DNA from: Ephydatia muelleri
Taxonomy: Eukaryota; Porifera; Demospongiae; Spongillida; Spongillidae
Length of the DNA: 64,000 nucleotides
Direction: 5' to 3'
Assembly: GCA_013339895.1 (NCBI GenBank)
Contig: JABACO010000012.1
Span: 6,438,248-6,502,247 of the forward strand
Shown in pieces: positions 1 to 9,529 of this stretch. The notes under the pieces are model-generated. The model ran no database searches. It saw nothing but the letters and a program-made list of their open reading frames with translations, and was not told the origin of the DNA. Made by a program: the position numbers and the translations under genes. How positions within the stretch are numbered: position 1 is the stretch's first letter; each line of letters starts with the position of its first letter.

Positions 1-737
1 TGCCTGGCCATCTCGGCGTGCGTTGTGGTGTGTACAACACGAGCAAAGGTTTCTTCGTCACAATCTACACCAATGAACTTGGCAATTCGCCTCACACACC
101 TCATATGGTCTTCCTTTAGGTCGTCGAAGAACAAGAAGAGTACGTCTTCGTCATGACGATGTTCCCACCACCCCAGCAGACCGCGCAGGTTATCAGCTGT
201 CCAGTGCAGGTTGGTAAGGAGCTCGCTAAACACTGATAGAGAAACCCGCCCTTTCAGCGCCAAGATGGAATCAACGAACAGAGCTAAGGAGTAAAGCGCA
301 TCCTTCTGGTCTCGAAAACAATATATAAGTTTACCTCCCTTTGGGATTGACTCATACGTATGATGCGTGTAATAAATCCTGGGCTCTGCTGGTTGAACCA
401 TTGTATTCGGTTCGATGTTAAGCTCGGGACGTCCACCCATGTCCAGAAAAACGATGACGTCAGGCATTTGATTCTCGAAGTCTGGTTCCGCGCCTTTGGT
501 TCGAATCTGGTGGCAAATGTGGGTCACCCAAGTCGTCCCCGATTTTGGCGAGGTTGCGACAATCACGTCCGTTGGGCGTGGTGAAAAGGAGAGCTGTTTC
601 TTGAGCGTTACATTAACCACCATCAATCTTCTCGTCAGTTCCTGCACCTGTTGTTCAAACGTCCATGTAGGCGCTTTTGCATACTCCGGGGGAGGCAGCG
701 TATCAGCGAATTGAATGTCCTGGCCGTCCATAGCCAT
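1..737 (-). CDS. Cytosolic sulfotransferase, 5' part (runs off left edge)
   Basis: Uninterrupted minus-strand frame of about 245 codons starting at the ATG at 737 (a second in-frame ATG lies at 731). The product belongs to the Sulfotransfer_1 family, which transfers sulfate from PAPS to hydroxyl or amine groups of small molecules in the cytosol. The 5'-phosphosulfate loop is visible at about residues 61-70 (ATSPKSGTTW). The 3'-phosphate-binding segment follows at about 142-150 (RDQKDALYS, like the family's R-x-x-K-D-x-x-x-S). A W-E-x-R segment and a FFDDLKED stretch typical of the family come later. The C-terminal part, including the GxxGxxK segment, would lie left of the window. There is no signal peptide or membrane segment. 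The substrate cannot be predicted. No frameshift or stop is visible, so this looks functional. Confidence 0.88.
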   Translation of the reverse strand, partial: MAMDGQDIQFADTLPPPEYAKAPTWTFEQQVQELTRRLMVVNVTLKKQLSFSPRPTDVIVATSPKSGTTWVTHICHQIRTKGAEPDFENQMPDVIVFLDMGGRPELNIEPNTMVQPAEPRIYYTHHTYESIPKGGKLIYCFRDQKDALYSLALFVDSILALKGRVSLSVFSELLTNLHWTADNLRGLLGWWEHRHDEDVLFLFFDDLKEDHMRCVRRIAKFIGVDCDEETFARVVHTTTHAEMAR

Positions 738-1229
738 CCCTCAGATATTGTGCAGAACTGAAATGAAAAAAGAACTATAGATCGTTAGTCCTGCAAGGGG
801 CCCTATCGGAATTCTTGACCCGACTGTGACAGAGCTAGCGGTAGCAACCAGCCCCTGCACACTACTTCGTTGCAGAACACGTATAATTACCAAGAAATTG
901 CAACTCTATATGTATGACCTAATATGTATGACCTAATCTTTGATGTTGCGCATGCCCGTAGGACCGGGCGCTCACATTCTTCCCCCTTCTCCTGCAACAA
1001 CCCCGTTGCTGCACTTCAGGAGAGAGCGGCGTTTTGGTTCAGGACTCTCGCTCGTTGTTGTACCTCGAATGTATACGGCTGAAAAGATAAACTCCACCTA
1101 CACAGTCTTGCGTTTGATTCTTTCAGTTTTTCTAGCCACTCAAGTGATCAATGGTCCGTCTGAATCACAAACCTCCTACCTAACAGATGCACTCTGAAAG
1201 GTTCTACGGCCAGTTTTATGGCTAAGCAT
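738..1229. other. Intergenic stretch, no gene recognised
   Basis: Presumed 5' flank of the minus-strand sulfotransferase. The open frame at 940-1197 has no recognisable motif and ends at a repetitive boundary. I see no convincing exon here. Confidence 0.4.
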
Positions 1230-1390
1230 CACAGGAAAAAAATGGGTCGAATCAAAGTTTTGATTTTATAAAAGATTTTAAATCGTCTGTAAGTTCTGTG
1301 TGTGATTGAACAATAAAATCAAACGCGTGTGATTTTTACTGTTCAATCACGTAATGATTCCAAAGTGATTCTACGCGTTTTTTTCCTGTG
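1230..1390. mobile_element. MITE-like element with terminal and internal inverted repeats
   Basis: A 161-bp segment begins CACAGGAAAAAAA and ends TTTTTTTCCTGTG. Next to these ends, ATCAAAG and TGATTCT-type stretches also oppose each other. Inside is a second hairpin: GTGATTGAACA at about 1302 faces TGTTCAATCAC ending at 1350. The flanks both carry CAT, which could be a 3-bp target duplication but is too short to be decisive. No coding capacity. It abuts the gypsy fragment at 1395-1795. Superfamily not assigned. Confidence 0.5.
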
Positions 1391-1394
1391 CATT

Positions 1395-1795
1395 CCTTTT
1401 CAATCGTGGAGTAGTGCTGTTCCGGTGGCAAGAATTTCTTACTACAGTAGCCCACTGGATGTTCGTGACCATCTGCTCCGAGTTGACTAAGCACTGCTCC
1501 AACCCCTCGATCCGAAGCGTCAGTCTATAAAACAAACCTCTTTGCAAGGTCCGGACTAATCAAAACTGCATGGATCCGTGCATAACGCCCTTTTGAGGGC
1601 CTCAAACGCCCTTTCACATTCTTCACTCCAAAGGGCCGATTTTTTTGTCAGGTCCGTCAAGGGGGCTGCCACTGAGGCGAAGTCTGGTATGAAACGCCTG
1701 TAATAGCCAGTAATACCTAGAAAGGTGCGTACTGCAGTCTTCGTATCTGGTGTTGGAAAGGAAAGGACTGCCGAGATGTTGTTAAATAACCCCAT
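1395..1795 (-). pseudogene. Ty3/gypsy pol fragment (RT end and RNase H start)
   Basis: The minus strand encodes a 79-codon open stretch with the RT-RNase H connection of Ty3/gypsy elements (FLGITGYYRRFIPDF, then PLTDLTKK and ERAFEALKRAL). In another frame, after a stop, it continues into RNase H-like residues (TDASDRGVGAVLSQ, then HPVGYCSKK). Stops and a frame change show it is dead. It differs in sequence from the two larger gypsy elements in this window, so it comes from another lineage. The 5' end stops at a 23-bp direct duplication. Confidence 0.8.
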
Positions 1796-1835
1796 TCCCG
1801 GTGCTATTGGTTAATAACCCCATTCCCGGTGCTAT
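1785..1835. repeat. 23-bp direct duplication (2 copies, period 28)
   Basis: AATAACCCCATTCCCGGTG plus CTAT occurs at 1785-1807 and again at 1813-1835. It sits exactly where the gypsy pol fragment ends and may mark an insertion or repair junction. Confidence 0.7.
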
Positions 1836-1912
1836 GACTAAATGTGTCAGTGTATGTGTTGTGTGCACGTTATGTGCACACGTGCACACGTGCACACAAC
1901 ATGTGTGCATGT

Positions 1913-3458
1913 TAGTGTTGGGATAGTTAACTACTTTTTTAACTTAACTTGGGTCAGTTAAGTGAATTATTGCAGTTATTAAATTAACTTACACTTATAT
2001 AGTCAGGTGGTAGTTAACTATAACTTAACTCAGTACGATAATTACCTTAACTTAACTAGTTTTATTTTTTAACTGGATGTATGAATTAGTTAAGGATTTC
2101 TTGGTGCCTCCATTGGGTATGCTTACTTGTAGACATGCTAATGATAATGATGCATATCACTGTTGTCTCCCATTTTTCAAATGGGCTTGCATGTATCTTT
2201 TTGGTACTACAGCGCTTCATGCAGAAAGAATCTTTTGTTCCTTTGTCAATCCATATACATTTATAATGTAATTATGATTACATGTATATGCAATACATGT
2301 AAATAATGCATACATGTACATGTATGAGAGTAATCTCAGAAGTTCTGTCCCACATTGAATCGGAGTGTTATACAATAATAAATTCATAAATGTTATAAAC
2401 CTACATTATTTAGCAAATCTTCTTGCCTCAACTAGCTAAATGTAGGTCTGTAATTTTTATGAATTTGTGAATGTATAATTTCAATAATCCCTGGTTTCTT
2501 GCCTTATTTTTATAAATACAAATCCTACAACACCAATTTTAATTTATAATTAATTAAGTTTTGTATATCCGTAATCCTGGCCCAATATACTTGACCCAGA
2601 AATGGAATCATATTAGACAATACCAAGATGGACTCAAAGAGTGTGACCCATTGGAGTTTTGGATCAAAAGAAAAGAGCAAAACATTAATTTTCCAAAATA
2701 GCAGGAAATATTGTTATTTCAGCCTGTTCTGAGCATTTTTTTTCTTCTAGAGCAGGCTACGCAATTTGAAGCAGAAGAGCACAATCTTGAATGCAACAAA
2801 TCCTATTCGAACTAAGGGGGGGGGGGGGGGGGGGCAAAAAAACCTGTGGGGACACCCACCACACCCCCCCCCCGCCCCATCGTCCAGTATTGTAGGGCTT
2901 AATGAGAGGATTACAAATCTGCTTTTAAAATAAAAATCGGACGTAAAAGAAAGAAGATACGAGGGATCAAAAATGGGGGGCATAGGGTACCACCCTACGC
3001 CCATTACATACGTGTTTTTGTATCTTTTTTGTTTCGCGTTGGATTTACACGGGAGTAGCATTGATCTATTCCTCCCAGCCAAATAACCTCATGAGATCTC
3101 ACACATAATCGCTAGACACTTGTACAACCGGCAGTGATGGATTTAAAGTTTAACCCCCTAGTGGTTATTTCCGATTTTAGAAGATTTGTAATCCTCTCAT
3201 TAAGCCATACAATATTGGACGATGGGGTCCCCCACAGTTTATTTTGCCCCCCCCCCCCCCCCCCCCTCGTTTGAACTATATAAACTTCATGTGACTGTTT
3301 AACTAAATTGTCAACTTAACTTAACGTGGTTGTGGCACAAACCAGTTTAGTTAACTATGACTTAACATATGGAAAAGGTAATGAATTTATTTCTTAACTG
3401 CACCACAAACAGACTGGAACTTAACTACTGTCAAAAACCTTTAACTATCCCATCACTA
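1913..3458. mobile_element. hAT-like element with 8-bp target duplication
   Basis: The left end reads TAGTGTTGGGATAGTTAA and the right end TTAACTATCC-CATCACTA, inverted copies of each other with a few differences. Immediately outside are GTGCATGT (1905-1912) and GTGAATGT (3459-3466), an 8-bp direct duplication with one mismatch. An end beginning (C/T)AGTGTTGGG and an 8-bp duplication are hallmarks of hAT transposons. Both subterminal regions are rich in TTAACTTAAC repeats (about 1925-2070 and 3298-3440). An open stretch at 2077-2271 ends with a segment (GTTALHAERIFCSF) that weakly recalls the hAT dimerisation domain. No intact transposase remains. A separate inverted repeat with G/C homopolymers is nested inside. 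Confidence 0.65.
2806..3276. repeat. Inverted repeat with poly-G/poly-C arms nested in the hAT-like element
   Basis: The left arm (2806-2941) and right arm (3170-3276) are inverted copies. Each has a TTCGAAC-like end, a G (or C) run of about 17-20, a CCCCATCGTCCA block and the shared stretch AATGAGAGGATTACAAATCT. The spacer is about 230 bp. This looks like a foldback MITE or the remains of two inverted insertions. No coding sequence. Confidence 0.65.
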
Positions 3459-3646
3459 GTGAATGTATATGCATGTGAATGTTAGTGCACATGGATGCAT
3501 GTATGTGCATGTGTTTCGCACGTGAGTGTGTTCATTTGTGTCACTTGTTTCTTCCACTCACGTGGGTCTCAAATAGTCTATAGTTGTTTGGGCTATCTGG
3601 ACAGACTATAGATTGGAACTGGACATCTCAAGCTAGAGGAGTTTGT

Positions 3647-3757
3647 TTGTGTGTGCATGTGTGTGTATGTGTGTGTGTGGTGTGTGTGTGTGTGTGTCTG
3701 TGTGTGTATGTATGTGTGTGTGTGTGTGCATGTGTGTGTGTGTCTGGAGTATTTGTG
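3647..3757. repeat. Imperfect (TG)n microsatellite
   Basis: TGTG runs are broken by CA, TA and GG steps. The open frames across it encode only Val-Cys alternation and are not genes. Confidence 0.9.
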
Positions 3758-3912
3758 TGTGCATATTTGCATGCATGTAGAGTGTTTTTAACATTTCTGC
3801 ATGTTATGGGTTAGGGTTAAGCAGAAATCAAATATCAGAACATTAAGATTCATCTGATAGAGGGTCAGGAGGATGGTTGGGTGGGAGTGATGTCGTACTC
3901 CACACATCACAA

Positions 3913-3913
<1 letters not shown>

Positions 3914-3954
<41 letters not shown>
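3914..3954. repeat. (CA)n microsatellite
   Basis: About 20 uninterrupted CA units. Confidence 0.9.
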
Positions 3955-3957
<3 letters not shown>

Positions 3958-4245
3958 GCCATCAATTAGCTAGAACCAAAGCTGCGAATTGATATTGTAC
4001 AAGGATTATAATACAACCACCATTCAGTTAAGGGAAGGAGGAGGGAGGGAGCACATGATGTGGGAGGGAGGGTTTATGGTGTCATGCCAAGACAACTGCA
4101 ACTGATGCAGATGCTAACAGTTTACATACATGTAGCAGGTACAGCTGCCCAACCACCACTAATGAAATGATCAACCACAAAGATATGAACAAAAAGATCT
4201 GATGTTTTGTTTACCACGTTTTAGCCCTGCTGTCCTCACACAGGA

Positions 4246-4250
4246 TGCAT

Positions 4251-4293
<43 letters not shown>

Positions 4294-4866
4294 ACATAAA
4301 CACACAACCACACACAAACACACACCACACACACCACACACACACCACACACCACACACACACACCATGCACTCACATACCACACCCCACACACACCACA
4401 CTACACATACAAACATCACACTCACATCACACACATACCCCACATACACACACCACACACACACACCACACCACCACACACACCACACACACACACCACA
4501 CACACCACACACACCACACACACCACACACACCACACACACCACGCACACCATGCACACACACCACACACTCACACCACACATACCACACACCATGCACA
4601 CACAAACCACACACCATGACACACCATGCACACACCACACCACACACACACCACGACACACCACAAATAAACACATAGTTGTATACCAAACACACACACC
4701 GCACACACACATACATAACACACACACAACACAACACCACACACACACAACACAAACACACCACACCATGCACACACACCACAAACACACACACATCAAA
4801 CACACACCAAAAACACATACCACACATCACACACACCACACCATACACACACATACACACCACACA
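4246..4866. repeat. (CA)n tract grading into a CACACCA-type minisatellite
   Basis: A pure (CA)n block (about 4250-4292) is followed by about 570 bp of CACACC, CACCACA and CACACACCA variants, probably expanded from the same seed. Open frames on both strands here (His-Thr or Val-Cys repeats) are composition artefacts. Confidence 0.9.
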
Positions 4867-4879
4867 GAGAGAACTGGGG

Positions 4880-5320
4880 TGGCATCATTTGGTATGGCTT
4901 CACTCTGACAAAGTCAACAATTACAGGCATTGGAGACAAAGAAGCATGTGTTGCTTCAATGTCAACAGAGGGGTCTGCAGCTATGCTTATCATTATGACA
5001 CTAGTCCTCCAGAAGTTGGTATCCAGCCTGGATGCAGATGAGGAGTGTGCTGAAATCCTTCTCCAAGCATGGTACCTCAACAATGGAGCCTTGGCTGGTA
5101 CCCGCTCAGCTGTACTGCGTGCCTTACATTTGATTGAGGAGTTGGTTCCTTCACTGGGCCTACATGTGAACCTGACCAAGTGTGAGATGTTCAGCAGGAG
5201 GGGCAACACATCATTCCCACCAGAGGTGAGGTGCTCACTCCTGCCTAATCTTTACATCATAGGTGCTCCAATTGGCTATACTGTTAAAATTTTATTGCTG
5301 GGGAGCAGTAAATAAGGCTC
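4880..5320 (+). pseudogene. Non-LTR reverse transcriptase relic with altered catalytic box
   Basis: The plus strand carries the end of an RT palm. A CQQRG-type remnant of the motif before the catalytic box is in one frame. After a frame change comes LVLQKLVSSLDADEECAE, then AWYLNNGALAG and a thumb-like stretch (LIEELVPSLGLHVNLTKCE). The catalytic YxDD box reads YLNN, so both metal-binding aspartates are lost. A related fragment lies on the opposite strand at 5784-6110. The C-terminal nuclease ORF at 34032-35198 may belong to the same element family. This is dead sequence. Confidence 0.65.
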
Positions 5321-5783
5321 GGATCTGCCCCTCACGAGGATTCTTCGATCTCAGTCATTCCTTCTACTGGCCTGGAACTGCATCTTGACTCTGCTTAATG
5401 TCAGGTAGCACCTGTCCTGCCTCTCTACTTACCATCAGCCAGGCCACCCCCAAACCCAAAATGCTGGCTAAAATCTTTGGCTGCCTGAACATGTCACTGG
5501 TGAGGTCAGTGGCTATGGCCATCATGGGAAGAGCAAATGTCCGAATAGGTTAGTAGAACTGTAGGTTTGTTAGCGGCATCTATTGTAAGATAGTAGAACT
5601 GTTATTAATATTATTACTTTATGCATGTGCGATACTGTTTCCCTAATGTCAGCACCCAGCAGCAATAAGTCTCTACTGCTAGTGGTGTTCTTTGAGTCTA
5701 TTGCTTGCAACACTTCTGCTTTGGACAAAATAAAGAATTAAAATAAGTATGAAGACAGCAGCTACAAAAACTAAATGCAGTAC

Positions 5784-6110
5784 TCACAACTCAGCACACT
5801 TGTTGTGCAGTGCATGTAGTCCCAAATTGGTGCACTGAGGACCCTTCATACTGAACAGCTCACACTTAGCCATGTTCACACGGAGGCCCATTGCTGGACT
5901 TAACTCCTTAACCAGATGCAAAGCACGTAGTTTAGCTGGGTGGGTGCCATCAAGGCAGTCAACACACTCCATCTACATACATGCAGGCAGAAAATCATCT
6001 CCTGCATGGAGGACCAAGGAAAACAGCAGGGGATCCAGAGGGTAACCTTGCTGCACTCCAGAGCTGATCTGGTCAAGTAGGTATCATACTGAAGGGTGGG
6101 TCCCATGGCA
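5784..6110 (-). pseudogene. Second RT relic of the same non-LTR family
   Basis: The minus strand reads an RT segment SSGVQQGYPLDPLLFSLVL (motif before the catalytic box). After an apparent internal deletion it reads RALHLVKELSPAMGLRVNMAKCELFS, which aligns with the thumb part of the plus-strand copy at about 5110-5190. The catalytic box itself is missing. The two copies point in opposite directions about 0.5 kb apart. Confidence 0.65.
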
Positions 6111-7359
6111 ACAAGACACCATATAGTTCCAGGTAGATATCACACTCATCAAGTTATGGGTCGATGTCCCCGAAATTTCTGGCAATGGACCGCAAGTACA
6201 GTACTACATGTAATTACTTTTTCTTTGAAAATTTTTTGCACTTTTTCTTTCAGTCCAAACGCCATAACATATGCATATCTTTATAATCTTCCAATGTTTC
6301 GCTATCCACTGATGCAATCGGAAAATATTTTCGACTAAAAATGTATATATGTTCTCTCGATGTACTCGATATGAAGCTAAGCAAATAACAGATGATATCT
6401 TCAACTTCATCCGTATATACATGTGTATAAGTTTCACCTGATATACAGTAATGGTTTTCTATGTGACATGTATTCACAGTGCTGCATCTAGTTAATTGTA
6501 TAAAACAGTCAGTGTGCTTTTGATGTTACAAGACAAGAACCTATCACTACAGTTGCAGAAACCAAGCAGACCAGCTACAGTATGTCAGATGAGGCAATAT
6601 TTGAATTGTTTCATCATATTTATTCTTACAGTCAGTAGGGATGGATTTGTCCAAAAATTGTCTGAACCTGTTGTATCTTGTCATTTTTATTGATTCATTC
6701 ATTTTTGTCCCTATTGTCATGAAGTGACAACATCCGTCCTTCATAGAACTTGCTCACTGCCTTTATGCTTCAACCAGGGAGCAGAAGACACACTCCGCAT
6801 TCCTGTGGGTTTGATGGGACTCATGCTTCGGGTATTGTTTCTGTGTGTATGCTGTTTATGGCAATACTTGATATAGCGTGTATTAAAATATGATTCTATT
6901 TATTTTTCTTTGATTGTGCTATTTCATTTGTAGCAATGGAGTAAAAATACAGTTGGGTGATATTGAATTGTCTCGTACATTCACACGAGCCTCCAAACAG
7001 GTGTCAAATTAATCATTAGGTGTGTAACTGAAACATTCGAAACTCAAGTTAAACCTTCGAATTTGAACAATTTACTATCCGCCTGCAAATAAGCATATCA
7101 TCTTGCAGCATAAATCTAAAGAATTAATTTAAGAAATTTGATTATGTGACCAAACTAGCTATAGGTGCACGCCGTGTGAAGACGGATTTAAAAATATTAG
7201 AACATGCTCTACGTGTAGGTATATACCTGTATTGACTATAACACAAGCATTTGCGTTGATCGTAAACACAGCCTTTAGTCCACGTCAGAGACCTTCCGAA
7301 CCAAGAGAGCAGTGCCACTGTCCCCTCGAAAGAGCAACCGGGGAAAACAGATAAAAGTG
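6111..7359. other. AT-rich stretch, no gene recognised
   Basis: Only short open frames without motifs on either strand. I see no splice-bounded exon series. Confidence 0.4.
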
Positions 7360-7620
7360 CAGCTAGGGAATTCGGTCCGGGGGGGGGGGACCGTATTCCC
7401 TAGGGAATACGGTTAATTGGTTTTGGACAACCAGTCGGTCCGAGGGACCGTATTCTCTAGGGAGTTGGTTCCGGGGGGGGGGGGGGGGGGGGGACAGTAT
7501 TCTGTTACGGAAATTTAGGTCCGCCAAAAATTTCGGTCCTAGGAACAAAATTTTCTGGAAAAAAATTGTCCAATTTTGCCTGAATATTTTGATCCATGTC
7601 CGAAAATTTTAGTCCGGATG
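7360..7620. repeat. GGTCC/GGACC-patterned repeat with poly-G runs
   Basis: Repeated half-palindromes (GGTCCG..., ACCGTATTCCCTAGGGAATACGGT, GGGACCGTATTC) and two G runs (about 7380-7390 and 7469-7492) precede an A/T-rich AAAATTTT-type segment. Related GGACCAAAATTT patterns occur at 9340-9480 and 19990-20110, suggesting one family of short foldback repeats. Confidence 0.5.
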
Positions 7621-9215
7621 TTGGGGGTGATCTTGTTGGCGAAGTGTTCGAGTATCTTCTCAGTGGCAAATATTGCAATGGAGCGTCCAAGGAAAGAAAG
7701 CGGACGATACGGAAAAAAGCTTTGAAGTTTTCAGTGTCGAGTAGAGGAGAGCTATTCTACAGGCAAAAAAGGAGGGGCAAGGCAAGTACCTTTTGCAGCG
7801 GTCTGTCGCAGTGGCGTGGTGGCCAGGGGGGGCCGGGGGGGCAATTGCCCCCCCTGCGGGGCTTAAAAATAGGGGCGCCACCGAGCACAAGGGGCGCCAA
7901 CAACTGAAAGTTTGTCACAATTCCGATACGTAAATCATACCATGGCAATTGAATCTGCAATCACTCGTTGGAACAAAGCTCCCGGCTCCCCCCCCCCCCC
8001 TTTCACCCCTTTCACCCTCCATGCAATAAAATGCATGTGTAATTACAATATAGACGCTCAATCCACGGTTATTAATTTTAACTATTAATAATCCTTGGTC
8101 ATTCCTACTTCATCGCACGTGCACCGATTGTTCAGTTTGCGCATGCGCACGCATGTACTTAGATATTATTATTCACTCATGCATGATGCATGTTACGAGC
8201 GTAGCTTGCGCGGTTGCGGCGGGGGGGGGGGGGGGGGGGGGGGGGCGCCAAAATATGCGAGTGCCCCCCTAGCCAATAAATAGCCACCACGCCACTGGTC
8301 TGTCGCGTAAAGCTATCAAACAAAAACGTAATGCATGTCTATACCGGTATAGTTGTATCACTTGTATGTGAACTCACCATTCATAACTACTGTAAAGTAG
8401 ATTATGTGATAGTTAGTCACTCTTGCATCACTAGTCAGTATGTCTTTTTCCGAATTGCTTTGTATTAGGTTTTCATACATCTCATCATTATTCACTCAGG
8501 TTTAACTAGTCACCTTTGTTTTTCCCCTGCTGTGATTAGTTATCCAGAGTTTACTGTAATCAGTGCTTAAGATGCGCACCTTACTAATTGACAATAACTA
8601 AATGCATTAAAACCAGTCATATTACTTTTCTATAGGGAGAAGTTTTATACTTTGATACATTCAGAGTTCCAAGGAGCAACAGAAAATTGTTCTTTCCAGT
8701 CACATTGACCCCACATCTGGCCACACAGGGAAAAGCAGAACTCTTTTCAGAATTAAAGAGTGCTTTATGTGGCATGGAATGGTTAAAGATGTCAATAATC
8801 TGGTAGGGTTTTATGCTAACTCGATTTTTTTATACAACAGTTTTTAACTGTTCTCTTTAGATATCAAAGTGTGATGTGTGTCAGCAGATGAATCGCAAGC
8901 TACATGTAACAACTGGAGTACCACAACTACATCCCATATCAGTCAAAGCTCCTTGGTACATGATCGGCATAGACTTTATAGGCCCTGTAAGCCCTGAAGC
9001 TGAGGATGGCAGCAAGTACATCTTAACTGTTAGTGATTATTTCACTAAATGGGTAGAGGCAATCCCAACCATTGATAACAAAGCTGTCACAGTGGCAGCT
9101 GTACTTTTTAAGGCAAGTTGTTGTATAATGCGAATACAGCTTAATACCACAATTTTTTACATTGCGGTGATTTCAGATTTTCATGTGGATGGGTCTGCCT
9201 CGTGTTGTGTTGTCT
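7620..9215 (+). pseudogene. Intron-bearing gypsy-integrase-like gene (GIN1/KRBA2 type), copy A, truncated
   Basis: Four exons can be read. Exon 1 is about 7620-7781 (EYLLSGKYCNGASKERKRT, then GELFYRQKRRGK). Exon 2 is 8665-8802, with the first half of the HHCC zinc site: HIDPTSGH. Exon 3 is 8861-9112, with CDVCQQ, the integrase-core opening IGIDFIGPVSPE and SDYFTKWVEAIP. Exon 4 starts at 9177 (IFMWMGLPRVVLSDN) and breaks off near 9215 just after the second catalytic Asp. All joins are phase 0. Introns 1 and 3 appear to start with GC (AAG/gcaagt) instead of GT. Spliceosomal introns inside an integrase mean this is a host-type domesticated gene family or its relic, not a fresh retrotransposon. 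The glutamate-containing C-terminal part is missing. A MITE sits in intron 1. A second copy with the same exon boundary lies at 18985-19892. Confidence 0.7.
7809..8297. mobile_element. Non-autonomous hAT-like MITE in intron 1 of integrase-like gene A
   Basis: The element begins CAGTGGCGTGGTGGC and ends GCCACCACGCCACTG, perfect 15-bp terminal inverted repeats. It is flanked by a perfect 8-bp direct repeat GTCTGTCG (7801-7808 and 8298-8305). Both features are typical of hAT elements. It is 489 bp long, has no transposase, and carries G and C homopolymers (8221-8245, about 7988-7999). The perfect ends and duplication point to a fairly recent insertion. Confidence 0.85.
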
Positions 9216-9339
9216 GACAATGTTAGAATGCAACCTTTCTGAGCACTTTGAAACTGTGAAGCGTGTGCAACTTATTGACCATTCAGATTAATTAAACTTT
9301 ATTGCGTGAAGATAAAAACCTTTAGTGTAAATCATTACA

Positions 9340-9480
9340 ATAGAATGGGATGGGGGACCAAAATTTCTAGGGTGGACCATTAAAAACTGGTCTGGGGGGA
9401 CCAAAATTTTCAACGAAAAAATTGGTCCCCAGGACCAAAATTACCGGGACCAAAATTCCAGTGACAGCACAGGTACAGTC
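9340..9480. repeat. Short repeat built from GGACCAAAATT units
   Basis: GGACCAAAATT and its inverted form recur about six times (GGGGACC, TTGGTCCCC, GGGACCAAAATTCC). It resembles 19990-20110, where GGACCATAATTTT and AAAATTGGTTCTCGGACC appear, and parts of 7500-7620. Confidence 0.5.
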
Positions 9481-9529
9481 AAATCGCTAGCAACCGCAGG
9501 TGCATGAAATCAATAACGCAGAGAGTTGG

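Noticed and set aside
2818..2834. Homopolymer G runs as gene-related G-quadruplex switches
   Set aside because: They lie inside mobile-element-like repeats and their lengths are prone to sequencing error; no adjacent gene would be controlled by them.
4171..4863. Long open frames of Val-Cys or His-Thr repeats (also at 15630-16119, 49133-49876, 52543-53216)
   Set aside because: They only translate (CA)n/(TG)n microsatellites, occur on both strands and in all phases, and lack any domain. True TOP2 exons overlap their ends in some cases and were annotated separately.
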